Shown here: positions 1-7,997 of the stretch, one piece after another | How the letters are laid out: each line of letters opens with the position of its first letter | How positions within the stretch are numbered: position 1 is the first letter of the stretch | Assembly (NCBI GenBank): GCA_900764415.1 | Contig: CAAFOA010000177.1 | Location: 1 to 11,273 of the forward strand | Length of the DNA: 11,273 nt | Source of the DNA: an uncultured Collinsella sp. | Lineage (GTDB): Bacteria > Actinomycetota > Coriobacteriia > Coriobacteriales > Coriobacteriaceae | Reading direction: 5' to 3' | Made by a program: the position numbers and the translations under genes | Notes under the pieces: generated by a model | Databases searched by the model: none | Told to the model about the DNA's origin: nothing | The model's input: only the letters and a program-made list of their open reading frames with translations

Positions 1-63
1 GCAGAAGACGGCATACGAGATGCAGCGTAGTCTCGTGGGCTCGGAGATGTGTATAAGAGACAG
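1..63 (+). other. Illumina Nextera i7 adapter (non-biological)
   Basis: Positions 1-21 are the P7 flow-cell primer lacking its first three bases, 22-29 are an 8-base i7 index (GCAGCGTA), and 30-63 are the Nextera read-2 transposase adapter ending in the 19-base mosaic end AGATGTGTATAAGAGACAG at 45-63. The match is exact throughout. Reading frames that begin here give the artefact peptides MYKRQ and MCIRDR, so any start codon placed before 64 is false. The index looks like Nextera XT N721 from memory. This stretch should be trimmed; genomic sequence begins at 64. Confidence 0.99.
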
Positions 64-969
64 GGCTTTGACGTCACCGTCTTTGAGGCCTTCTTTACCG
101 GCGGCGGCGTGCTGGTCTACGGCATCCCCGAGTTCCGTCTGCCCAAGGCGGTCGTCAAGCGCGAGATTGACGGCCTGGAGGACATGGGCGTCAAGTTTGA
201 GTACAACTCCGTCGTGGGCAACATGGCCACGGCCGAGGAGCTGTTCGAGCAGGGCTTCGACGCCATCTACGTGGCGACCGGCGCTGGCCTGCCCAAGTTC
301 CTCAACGTCCCCGGCGAGAACCTGCCCAACGTCTTCTTCGCGAACGAGTACCTCACCCGCGTGAACCTGATGAAGGCCAACAAGTTCCCCGAGTACGACA
401 CCCCCACCAAGCACGGCAAGAACGTCGTCGTCTTTGGTGGCGGCAACGTGGCTATGGACGCCGTCCGTACCGCCAAGCGCCTGGGCGCCGAGCACGCCAT
501 CATCGCCTACCGTCGTACCGAGGACGAGATGCCCTGCCGTCGTGCCGAGCTGCACCATGCTAAGGCCGAGGGCGTCGAGGTTCTGCCGCTCGTCTCCCCG
601 CTCGAGTTTGTCGCTGGCGAGGACGGCTCCGTGTGCGCCGTCAAGGTCCAGAAGATGGAGCTCGGCGAGCCCGACGAGTCCGGCCGTCGTCGCCCGGTGC
701 CCATCGAGGGTGCCGTCGAGGAGATTCCTTGCGACGTCGCGATCTCGGCTATCGGCACCAACGCCAACCCCTTCGCAAAGAAGATCGGCGGCAAGATGGA
801 GCTCAACAAGTGGGGCTACATCGTTGCTGACGAGGAGACCGGCCAGACCACCGATCCCCGCATCTGGGCCGGCGGCGACATCGTCACCGGTGCCGCTACG
901 GTCATTCTGGCGATGGGCGCCGGCAAGAAGGCCGCCGCTTCGATCACCAAGAGCCTGCTGGGCGAGTAA
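64..969 (+). CDS. gltA: NADPH-dependent glutamate synthase small subunit / NfnB-type flavoprotein, 5'-truncated
   Basis: The 301 visible C-terminal residues belong to the pyridine nucleotide-disulfide oxidoreductase family of glutamate synthase small subunits and their NfnB/SudA relatives. These carry electrons between NAD(P)H, FAD and Fe-S clusters in the cytoplasm, feeding glutamate synthesis or ferredoxin:NADP transhydrogenation. Seen here: the end of the first FAD-binding fold with GGGVLVYGIPEFRLPK (residues 13-28 of the fragment), a second Rossmann fold with GGGNVAMD (125-132), YRRTEDEMPCR (149-159), MELGEPDESGRRRPV (198-212), and the C-terminal flavin signature AGGD plus GAATVILAMGAGKKAA (269-291). 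Family members are about 460-470 residues, so roughly 165 residues (4Fe-4S domain and first dinucleotide GxGxxG) lie beyond the contig. The break is the adapter junction, not a mutation. An in-frame GTG at 49 is adapter and not a start. A strong terminator follows 28 bp after the stop. GltA and NfnB cannot be separated without the upstream partner gene (NfnA-like or GltB), so the symbol is the family default. Confidence 0.9.
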   Translation, partial: GFDVTVFEAFFTGGGVLVYGIPEFRLPKAVVKREIDGLEDMGVKFEYNSVVGNMATAEELFEQGFDAIYVATGAGLPKFLNVPGENLPNVFFANEYLTRVNLMKANKFPEYDTPTKHGKNVVVFGGGNVAMDAVRTAKRLGAEHAIIAYRRTEDEMPCRRAELHHAKAEGVEVLPLVSPLEFVAGEDGSVCAVKVQKMELGEPDESGRRRPVPIEGAVEEIPCDVAISAIGTNANPFAKKIGGKMELNKWGYIVADEETGQTTDPRIWAGGDIVTGAATVILAMGAGKKAAASITKSLLGE

Positions 970-997
970 TCACCTACAGCGCTAGCCACCAAACGGC

Positions 998-1035
998 AAA
1001 GTCCCCGTCGAGCACACGCCCGGCGGGGACTTTTT
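998..1035 (+). terminator. Rho-independent terminator of the gltA-family gene
   Basis: A 13-bp stem pairs 998-1010 (AAAGTCCCCGTCG) with 1021-1033 (CGGCGGGGACTTT), with one G:U pair and a 10-base loop, and runs into TTTTT at 1031-1035. It starts 28 bp after the stop at 969. On the reverse strand the same hairpin is followed only by TTTGCCGTTT, so it could at best weakly terminate transcripts of the converging surface-protein gene. Confidence 0.9.
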
Positions 1036-1051
1036 CTATGCCGACCGTCCC

Positions 1052-1086
1052 ACCACCACGATGGGGACAGGCACCTTTGTGGTGGT
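1052..1086 (+). repeat. 35-bp palindromic intergenic repeat, copy 1
   Basis: Arms ACCACCACGATGG (1052-1064) and CCTTTGTGGTGGT (1074-1086) flank the loop GGACAGGCA (1065-1073). Compared with the two perfect copies at 7928-7962 and 9989-10023, the left arm has two changes (GAT instead of AAA), so the hairpin carries two mismatches. Short inverted flanks CGACCG (1042-1047) and CGGTCG (1099-1104) may extend the element. It lies between converging genes. The core GGGGACAGGCACC resembles dispersed REP-like palindromes of many bacteria; that link is inference. Confidence 0.85.
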
Positions 1087-1109
1087 TTGGGGCCTGGTCG
1101 GTCGTTTTG

Positions 1110-1164
1110 TCTCAATCTGTAACACCTGGAGCCATTTTGGGCAGCTTGGTGTTACAGATTGAGA
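1110..1164. repeat. Perfect 17-bp inverted repeat (long hairpin)
   Basis: TCTCAATCTGTAACACC (1110-1126) and its exact reverse complement (1148-1164) flank a 21-base centre in which GCC (1131-1133) can pair with GGC (1140-1142) around ATTTTG. The element lies between the 3' ends of two converging genes and shares no sequence with the 35-bp repeat. TTTT follows on the + strand at 1165-1168; on the - strand, CAAAACGACC follows, which is no U-tract. A transcript end by structure alone, a dispersed palindromic repeat, or a protein-binding site are all possible. Confidence 0.85.
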
Positions 1165-1201
1165 TTTTGCTAAAGCCGAGGATGGGCGCTGCCACCAAAA
1201 C

Positions 1202-4200
1202 CTAACGCTTGCGGCGCTTGGTCGCAGCGATGCCTGCCGCGGCAACGGTTGCACCGGAGATGCCCAGAGCAGCGACCGTCATCGCGGCGGAGTCACCCGT
1301 GCCGGCAAGCTCCGTGCCGCCGGACTTCTTGCCGTTCTTGCCCTTACCCTTGGACTTGCCCGTCGTCACCGTGGTCGTCGTCGAAGTCGAACTGCCCGCA
1401 GGGACCCCGGTGCCACCAGAGCCATCCGTACCGCCGCCCTGCTCGCCGTCGCCAGGCGTCGGGTCCGGCTCGGGCGTCGGCTCGGGATCGGGCGTCGGCT
1501 CAGGCGCCGGCTCATCGGTCACCGTAATCGTAATGTTCAGACGCTCGGAATACTCACTGTATGACATGCCAGGGCGCTGTGCCGCAATGCGCACATACAT
1601 GTTGCTATCGAGCGCAATAGGCTCGGTGTACTTTACGCGGCCTTCGTCACGGCAGGGGCAGGTGTCGTTGGTGGTGTACCAAATCGTCGTGCCATCCTCG
1701 GCCGAAAGCTCCAGCTTCGTGCCCTTGGGCACCGTAATGTAGTTCTCCTTGGGCGACCATGCACCAAACGTCGTCGCACCAATCGTCGCCACCGGTCGCG
1801 CCGGTCGCACTGCCTCGGCAGACACGCGAACGTCGACCTGCTTGGACAGCGCCGTGCCGTCCACCGCCGCCGTCAACGTCGTCAAACCGGGCAGAGCACC
1901 ATGCAGCACAAACGTCGCCGCGCCGTCCTCGCCCGTCACGGTCTGGGTGGCATCGACAGAGCAGATAGCCGAGGACTCCAGCCCAACACTAACCTTGGCG
2001 CCCGCAAACGGCTTGCCCGCCTTATCGGTCACGTGCGCCACCAGCTCAAAGTCACTGCCATCAAGCATGGTCACGGCCTGCTCCACGTTGAGCTTGAGCT
2101 TGTCGGCGCGAACGCCCACGACAAGCTCGCCACTTGCCCAGCGCGCCATGGCCGTGCCGGCGTAGTTGCGAGCACCGTCGAGCTCAAACGCCAGCGTCGA
2201 GCCCGCCCCACACGCATCGGCATAGCGAATACGCAGCACGCGCGACAGCGGCTTGCCATTGGGATCGTCCTGCTTGTCGAGCCACGTATACGTCACGTCG
2301 CCCAAGCCCTGCGCGCACAATGCGACCAGGGCATCGTCGCTCGCATCCATATACTGCGCAAACTCAACCTCGATGCAATCGGTATAGGCATGGGCCGAAA
2401 CCACCTCGGGTGCCGCCGTCGACATCAAGCCAATGTTCACCTCAGTCTGAATCGGCGGCACGCGCAGCCAAGCCGAACGCGCCTCCTCATACCCGTCCTT
2501 GGTCACGCGCACCTGATACCAGCCGGTCGGCGTATTCCAGTTGTATGCACCGTCCGCACCCGTTGCAAGCGGATTGTCCTGCTCATACTCCTCGGCATCC
2601 CAACGCACGGCATTGGTACCGGCCGCATCGTCGGCGCTCCACAGCTCAACCGTCGCGCCTTCAACCGTATTGGACAGCAGCCCCTCGTACACCACGCCCG
2701 CAGGATCGGGTGCAGCCTTGGCAGCCACATTGCGATAACGCGCCTCGAAGATCGACTGCATCTTCTCGTCCGAGATCAAGCCGTCCTTGTTGGCCTTGTA
2801 GACCTCGGCATCGGTCAGCTCGCCCCAGTTGACCGTAATACGATTCTGGCACGCGCGCTCCACCTGCTCACAGGCAACATCGTAGGCGCATTCGGCATTG
2901 GTCAGCTTAATCGCGCGCTCCGAACCTACGCTGGTCGAAGCCGCGTCATAGGCAGCGCCCACCACGGTACCCGCCGAACCGGCCGTCAGCACGCCGGCGA
3001 TTGTCATAATGGAGCCCACCGCCACATCGGTGCTATCGTGGCAGAGCTGGCGATACAGCAAATCCTCAAACGCACGCGCCTTCTCCATGGCGTCACGCAG
3101 CGCGTAAATGCACTTCCAGTCGTCCTCGGTCTTCTCGGGCTTGGCAAGCAAGCGCGTATGCTGAAGCTCATAGCCCTCGCGCTCGCCCTTCACCTTCTGC
3201 ATGCGGACGTTCACGTTCTCCCAGTTCTTGCTGGCATCGTTCACGCCGTAAATGCCGGTAAAGATGCCGATGCCCTGGGTCGCCGCGGGAAACGCCTGGC
3301 CGGCCGCCTTCCACGCATCGGCCTTAAAGACCTGTCCGAACATCTCGCACTCGATCTTATAGCTCTTGAGCGAACGGATCGTGCGGATGAGCTTCATATG
3401 GGCGCTCACGTCGCCGTTGCGCTTCCAGGCCATGAGCCATCCGCGCACCTTGGAGTTGTTGAGGCTATGGACCACATTCCAGTTGTCGTACAGGTTGTCC
3501 AGAATGTCGCACTGCATGGCGATCGAGTTAAACAGAAGCGCCTGGTTCTTGTTGTTATTGGAGTTCTCGATAAACTCCGACTCGATATAGGCCGTCTGCT
3601 CGCCATCGGGCGCGGCGACCTTAAAGCCCTTGACGGTATCGTCGTCAGCCGCCTTGTAGCTCAGTGAGCTGCCGAGCGCCTGGCCCAAATCGTTAAACCC
3701 GCTCGTCGACTGGCCGTTGTACTCGCTGGCCTTAATGCCCGCACACTTGTTAAGTGCCGCAGCGGTTGCGTCATTCCAGCTTCCATATTGGTTGAGCTGG
3801 CCGATACCCATCGACTGGCCCACCAGATCCTCGGCCTGCTGGGCAATAAACTCCGCTCGCGATGCATGGTCGACAAGTTCCTTGATGGCCGCCGCATCCG
3901 CAGCGTTCGCGCCCTGGGCCGCCGCGAGTTCCTGATACCAATCCTCGCTGGTGCCATAAGCATCTTCAAAGATCATCTTGTCCACATTGACGCCATAGCT
4001 GTCGCCCTGCTGGGTCAGCAGCGCCGCCGACCCGCCGACCGCGGCCTTGAGCTCAGCCGCAAACTGCGCGGCCTCGTCGTTGCCAGCATCATCGCCCTCG
4101 CCGTCGCTGGCGGCAGGGGCGCGACGAGCCTTACGGGCAGCTCCACCTTGGGCTTCGTCCTCTTTACCGTCCTTATCCTCCTCGGCAAATGCATCGGCGA

Positions 4201-7200
4201 CCATCTGGTCAATCGCGTCGTTAAAGGCCTCATCGACATCATTAAACGAGTTATCCATCATATACTCGTGCCACTGCTGCACGGCATTCGAGAACTCCTG
4301 CTGGCGCTCCTCGGCCGCGGCGGAATGCTTTTTGGCCGAAGCGTTGGCGTCAAAACTCAGCATGGTCATAAGCTGAGCATTGGAGATGCGGTAGGTCTGC
4401 GGCATAAAGATCTGCTCAAAGTTGCCGCAGTTCACATAGGTCGAGTCATTCTCCTTGTTAAACTCGTCGAGCAGCTTAAGGTAACCCTCGTCCACATACT
4501 CCGCCACATAGCGCACACGGGTGCCCTCGCGCGACTTTTGAGTCAGAGGAATCGTCACCGTCTTGCCATCCACGCAGTCCACGTACAGGTCGAGCGTGTC
4601 GGCGGCCTCTTCGTTTCCCACCTCGAGCGTGATGTCAAAGGTCCAGTAGGCGTTCTTCTTTTGTGGCAGATGATGGAAGGTCCACAGGCTCTTGCCGGTA
4701 TCCTTGCCGTCCTTGACCAAGTTTTGCGTACCGCCACGATACGTCACATCAAAGTTCCAGACCGAAGCACCCGGAACATAGCGCACATAATTGCGAGCCG
4801 TTACCTCGGCAGCAGCGGCGGCGACATCGGTCGAGCCCACGCGCGCCTCGAGCGTCACACGCTCGGCGGCAAGCGTATCCTGCGGCAGTTCGTATTCAAT
4901 CTTGGCACGGCCGAGTTTATTGGTCTTGCCGGTGTACTTTGCAGCCGACGAGCCCGTCCCCACGGTGAGCTGCACGCTCTTGCCCGGCGCTGCATAAACG
5001 TAGGCCACATTGCCCAGCAGGCTGTGAACGTCGGTATTGTCGACCTCGATGCGCGATCCGCTAACCTCGAGTGTGGTGCTTCCCAGCGGCACTGTCACCT
5101 CGCCCAGCGTAATGAGCGGCGAGACGGCATAGATGCCCGCGGCCTTAGGCTTAAAGCGCACAAACACATCGGCGCCCATGCCCCTCCTCATATCGAGAAC
5201 GAGGTTGTCGCCCTCCCAAGTTGTGCCAGCCCACATGGCATCGGAGCTGGCGCCGGCTTCGCGAGCGCCTGCGGACACATCCTCGACGGCATCCTTGGCA
5301 AGCGGAATCTCAATCTTGGCAGCCTGGCTGTCCTTGAGCTCGTAATGAATGCGCAGCTCGGTCTCCGCGCCAACGACCGCGGACGAATCAGCGATAACCG
5401 AGCCCGCCGTCAGCCCGCGCTCGGCACGATACGTCTCCACGTCAAACGTGGGGACGTCGAGCGTCACGTCGAGCTGTTTGCCGTCCTCAATCTTCACCTG
5501 CTTTTGCGCGATATGCTTACCCACGGTCAGCCCTAGGCGGCTAAACGTGGAATAGCTCGTCGCTTGGATGTCGTAGCTCGTCTTGTTAAAGGCGACGATG
5601 GTGTACGAACCGGCCTTAAGGCGCGGCGTCTCGGCCTTCATGATAGGCGTGGTGCCATCGTCTTCGTAACCCATCAAATAGGTGACGCCGTCGGCGACTA
5701 GCTTGCCGTCGGACGTACGGAACACCAGCACGCGGTTGGCGCCCTGGTAGTCGCCCTTGGTCGTGACCGTCGCCGTGCCCCAGGGCTTCAAGTCGATATC
5801 GACCTTGCCGGCCGAAGGCTTCACCGTCGCCGTCGCCCCACCCAGCTTGAGGCTGTCTTTGGGCTCGAGCGTTATCTCCAGATCCTGGTCTGCATCGGCA
5901 ATGGCCTGCGACACCACGAGCGCTGTGCCCTGGATACGGAAGTCGTTTTCTTTGTCACCCTTGGCAGGCTTAAGCATCTTGCCACCGCTCTTCACCGTCA
6001 GATTGATGTTATCGAGACTATCGAGCTCAATGCGTTCGGTCTTATCCTGGCCCACAATCGGTTCAAGATAGCCCACGTTGAGCTCAATCGCGCGCGAGGC
6101 CGGAATCTTGGTAAAGTCCTCCGCCTTAATCTCTCCGATATTCCATGTGCCCGTCATCTGGTCACCCGGGCGCGCCAGCACCGTGTCATAGTAACCGCTG
6201 AGCGAAATGCGCAGGGTGGCTGCTGTCTTGGAGAGAGCGTCCGCTGTAAAGCTGCCGTCATCGCCAACCGCCAGCGGCGTGGACTGCCCCGCCTGCGCGA
6301 GTGTAGCCGTCGCGCTCTGGGGAAGTTTGCCCGTCACCTGGGCCGCCTCGCCCATCCACTCAAACGTGTAGGCAGGCTTCGAGGAATCGACGGAGTCCTT
6401 GCGATCGGCCACGGCATCGGCAAGCTTTTTGACCATCGAGGGGTTGCCAGCCGAATCGGTCGCATAGGCATAGATGGTCTGGCCTTCACCAAAGGGAATC
6501 GCATACGTTACGCCATCGATTGTCACGCGCTCATTATAGTCGCCCGGATAGCCCGCCTCACCAAACTGAAGATCGGGGTTCATCACGCGCAGGGCAACGG
6601 CATTATGGTTCGTCTCGTTTCCGTATCTCGTGTTCTCAAAAGCTCCCCACTCTATCATTTCCACGCTTTTGGGTAGCACAATCTCTTTGCCGGCAATCGC
6701 AGGATCAAGAGAGGCGAACGCGAGCGCCCCGATAGATTTGACACCATCGCCGATCGTCACCGACGACACATGCGAGCACCCGTCAAAGGCATAGCGCTCA
6801 ATCCGCTCCACCGTGCCCGGCACGTTGATCTGCGTAAAGGTGAGTACCGTTGTGTCCGAGACATAGAACTGCGGCACGCCGCAATTGGCGAAGGCACGAT
6901 AGTCGATAGTCTTAACCGAAGGCGGCAGCGTTGCCACCACATTGTCGTCAAGTTGTTCGCAGCCCTCAAAGGCCTGCTCGGGAATCGTGGTAAAGGCCGC
7001 GTTGTTGGGCCAGGTCACCGTCTGAAGTGTCTTGCTTCCGGTAAACGCATTCCAGCTCAGCTCCTCAACCGAATCGGGCAGTGCGATTTCCTTGATGCTG
7101 CTGCCGCCCAAACCGCCCACAGAGCGGATATGCGAATCGGGGGCAAACGTAATTGATGTGAGCGCAACGTTTCCCATGCCCTTAAGACTCACGACATTTT

Positions 7201-7822
7201 TGCCGTCGATGGTCGAGGGCACCTCCAACGCGGTAATGCCTGCGTCGCCATACTCGATAGAAATTTCGTTGGTGAGGCTATCAATCGAGAAGTAGTACTG
7301 CGCGGGAGTCTGCTCGCCGGCCACGTAGCCATCATCGTATTCGCCCTTTACGCCCGTGGCGCCCTTCGAGGTTGCCCAGAGTTCAAGTTCCTCGTTCCAG
7401 GTCGCCTCGGTGCCGGAAGCCTCCTCTTGTTTTTGCTGCTCGGCGAGCTCCTTGCCCTCGACAAGATCGGTGGCAAGCGTACCCGCAGGTGTGCTCTCGG
7501 TCTGTCCGGCGCCCGTCAGGCCCGCCGCCGATGCAATCTCGGAGGCCGGGGGCGTAGGGGTGTCACCGGCCTCGAGCGCTGCGGGGTCGGCAGCGCCGGC
7601 ATCGGGCGCGGGGTCGGCGGAAGCAGAGTCTGACGTTTGGGCGTCAGCCGAATCGGCGGAAGCGGCGTCGTCCGCTTGGCCGTTATCCGTCTGCACAAAA
7701 GTGCTATCGGTGTTGAGGGCCTCGGCAAACGCGCCCGCGGGAAACGAACCTGTCACCATCGCGAGGGTCACCGTGGCAACCGTCAGCCGGCGGCAAAGCG
7801 CTCGAGCAGTAGTCCACCTCAT
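1202..7822 (-). CDS. Giant LAxTG-anchored surface protein with leucine-rich repeats and Ig-like domains (2206 aa)
   Basis: A secreted, probably sortase-anchored mosaic protein; its ligand or substrate is unknown. From the N-terminus: signal peptide 1-33 (AGAFA|EA cleavage); acidic Ala/Asp/Ser-rich linker ~36-115; BspA/LRR_5-like leucine-rich repeats ~185-400 with recurring LP.SV..I...AF..C units; beta-rich regions ~480-1030, one (~680-790) resembling carboxypeptidase-regulatory folds; an unrecognised helical region ~1110-1700 with an acidic/basic low-complexity insert (1210-1250) and two Gly/Ala-rich hydrophobic stretches (1508-1527, 1598-1628); carboxypeptidase-regulatory-like domain ~1708-1798; Big_1-like Ig domain ~1905-2000; chitobiase-C-terminal-like domain ~2008-2101 with TCPC at 2054-2057; Pro-Glu/Asp-Pro-Thr stalk 2104-2123; Gly/Ser/Lys linker; then LAGTG (2172-2176), a hydrophobic segment and a KRRKR tail. 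The ATG is supported by AAAGGA at 7829-7834, six bases upstream. No frameshift is seen. LAxTG is a known substrate motif of actinobacterial class E sortases. An adhesin or glycan-binding role is plausible, and no catalytic domain was recognised. Confidence 0.93.
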   Translation of the reverse strand: MRWTTARALCRRLTVATVTLAMVTGSFPAGAFAEALNTDSTFVQTDNGQADDAASADSADAQTSDSASADPAPDAGAADPAALEAGDTPTPPASEIASAAGLTGAGQTESTPAGTLATDLVEGKELAEQQKQEEASGTEATWNEELELWATSKGATGVKGEYDDGYVAGEQTPAQYYFSIDSLTNEISIEYGDAGITALEVPSTIDGKNVVSLKGMGNVALTSITFAPDSHIRSVGGLGGSSIKEIALPDSVEELSWNAFTGSKTLQTVTWPNNAAFTTIPEQAFEGCEQLDDNVVATLPPSVKTIDYRAFANCGVPQFYVSDTTVLTFTQINVPGTVERIERYAFDGCSHVSSVTIGDGVKSIGALAFASLDPAIAGKEIVLPKSVEMIEWGAFENTRYGNETNHNAVALRVMNPDLQFGEAGYPGDYNERVTIDGVTYAIPFGEGQTIYAYATDSAGNPSMVKKLADAVADRKDSVDSSKPAYTFEWMGEAAQVTGKLPQSATATLAQAGQSTPLAVGDDGSFTADALSKTAATLRISLSGYYDTVLARPGDQMTGTWNIGEIKAEDFTKIPASRAIELNVGYLEPIVGQDKTERIELDSLDNINLTVKSGGKMLKPAKGDKENDFRIQGTALVVSQAIADADQDLEITLEPKDSLKLGGATATVKPSAGKVDIDLKPWGTATVTTKGDYQGANRVLVFRTSDGKLVADGVTYLMGYEDDGTTPIMKAETPRLKAGSYTIVAFNKTSYDIQATSYSTFSRLGLTVGKHIAQKQVKIEDGKQLDVTLDVPTFDVETYRAERGLTAGSVIADSSAVVGAETELRIHYELKDSQAAKIEIPLAKDAVEDVSAGAREAGASSDAMWAGTTWEGDNLVLDMRRGMGADVFVRFKPKAAGIYAVSPLITLGEVTVPLGSTTLEVSGSRIEVDNTDVHSLLGNVAYVYAAPGKSVQLTVGTGSSAAKYTGKTNKLGRAKIEYELPQDTLAAERVTLEARVGSTDVAAAAAEVTARNYVRYVPGASVWNFDVTYRGGTQNLVKDGKDTGKSLWTFHHLPQKKNAYWTFDITLEVGNEEAADTLDLYVDCVDGKTVTIPLTQKSREGTRVRYVAEYVDEGYLKLLDEFNKENDSTYVNCGNFEQIFMPQTYRISNAQLMTMLSFDANASAKKHSAAAEERQQEFSNAVQQWHEYMMDNSFNDVDEAFNDAIDQMVADAFAEEDKDGKEDEAQGGAARKARRAPAASDGEGDDAGNDEAAQFAAELKAAVGGSAALLTQQGDSYGVNVDKMIFEDAYGTSEDWYQELAAAQGANAADAAAIKELVDHASRAEFIAQQAEDLVGQSMGIGQLNQYGSWNDATAAALNKCAGIKASEYNGQSTSGFNDLGQALGSSLSYKAADDDTVKGFKVAAPDGEQTAYIESEFIENSNNNKNQALLFNSIAMQCDILDNLYDNWNVVHSLNNSKVRGWLMAWKRNGDVSAHMKLIRTIRSLKSYKIECEMFGQVFKADAWKAAGQAFPAATQGIGIFTGIYGVNDASKNWENVNVRMQKVKGEREGYELQHTRLLAKPEKTEDDWKCIYALRDAMEKARAFEDLLYRQLCHDSTDVAVGSIMTIAGVLTAGSAGTVVGAAYDAASTSVGSERAIKLTNAECAYDVACEQVERACQNRITVNWGELTDAEVYKANKDGLISDEKMQSIFEARYRNVAAKAAPDPAGVVYEGLLSNTVEGATVELWSADDAAGTNAVRWDAEEYEQDNPLATGADGAYNWNTPTGWYQVRVTKDGYEEARSAWLRVPPIQTEVNIGLMSTAAPEVVSAHAYTDCIEVEFAQYMDASDDALVALCAQGLGDVTYTWLDKQDDPNGKPLSRVLRIRYADACGAGSTLAFELDGARNYAGTAMARWASGELVVGVRADKLKLNVEQAVTMLDGSDFELVAHVTDKAGKPFAGAKVSVGLESSAICSVDATQTVTGEDGAATFVLHGALPGLTTLTAAVDGTALSKQVDVRVSAEAVRPARPVATIGATTFGAWSPKENYITVPKGTKLELSAEDGTTIWYTTNDTCPCRDEGRVKYTEPIALDSNMYVRIAAQRPGMSYSEYSERLNITITVTDEPAPEPTPDPEPTPEPDPTPGDGEQGGGTDGSGGTGVPAGSSTSTTTTVTTGKSKGKGKNGKKSGGTELAGTGDSAAMTVAALGISGATVAAAGIAATKRRKR

Positions 7823-7882
7823 GGTCGTTCCTTTCTTGCAAACCTAAAGTCATCCAGCGTAATCGTTGTCCAAAAACAAAGC

Positions 7883-7924
7883 GAACGGTAGGTTCATATA
7901 TACGAACCTACCGTTCTACCTGCG
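7883..7924 (-). promoter_or_regulatory. Palindromic element upstream of the giant surface gene (copy A)
   Basis: A perfect 13-bp inverted repeat, GAACGGTAGGTTC (7883-7895) and GAACCTACCGTTC (7904-7916), surrounds an 8-base AT-rich spacer, with the directional flank CGCAGGTAGA (- strand, 7924-7915) on the gene-distal side. It sits 61 bp upstream of the ATG at 7822. The same architecture occurs at 10059-10097 before the next surface gene. On the - strand TATATA (7902-7897) in the spacer could be a -10 box with TTGCGC (7927-7922) as a weak -35, but the spacing is 18-19. GCTTTGTTTTTGG follows the hairpin in the direction of transcription, so an attenuator or a terminator of the upstream gene is also possible. 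Confidence 0.7.
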
Positions 7925-7926
7925 CA

Positions 7927-7963
7927 AACCACCACAAAGGGGACAGGCACCTTTGTGGTGGTT
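7927..7963 (+). repeat. 35-bp palindromic intergenic repeat, copy 2 (perfect)
   Basis: The core 7928-7962 has arms ACCACCACAAAGG (7928-7940) and CCTTTGTGGTGGT (7950-7962) with the loop GGACAGGCA; one more A:T pair extends it to 7927/7963. It is the exact reverse complement of copy 3 (9989-10023). It starts 35 bp after the stop of the 654-aa surface gene and abuts the copy A palindrome. No U-tract follows on either strand, so it is not a typical terminator. Downstream of both copies 1 and 2, GCCTGGTCG follows within 20 bp, which may be part of a longer unit. Confidence 0.9.
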
Positions 7964-7997
7964 CTGGACATGCCTGGTCGTGGCGGAACACCAAAAC

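Noticed and set aside
20..364. Frame starting MQRSLVGSEMCIRDR
   Set aside because: The N-terminus is translated adapter, and the rest is an out-of-frame reading of the gltA-family gene.
1901..5536. Two long + strand open frames (1901-3667, 588 codons; 3788-5536, 582 codons) opposite the giant surface gene
   Set aside because: They lie antisense to a 2206-codon frame with a signal peptide, recognisable domains and a sorting signal. Their products are His/Arg/Leu-rich with no domain logic, as expected from the GC-rich codon bias of the opposite strand.
7889..7910. TAGGTT/AACCTA half-sites as a DtxR/IdeR-type iron box
   Set aside because: The half-sites resemble the known box, but there 5 bases separate TAGGTT and AACCTA, while here there are 10 in both copies, putting them on the wrong helix face. 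No iron-related gene is nearby.
7927..7963. 35-bp hairpin as terminator of the 654-aa surface gene
   Set aside because: No run of U follows the stem on either strand, and the identical copy at 9989-10023 sits upstream of the same gene, where a terminator would block it.
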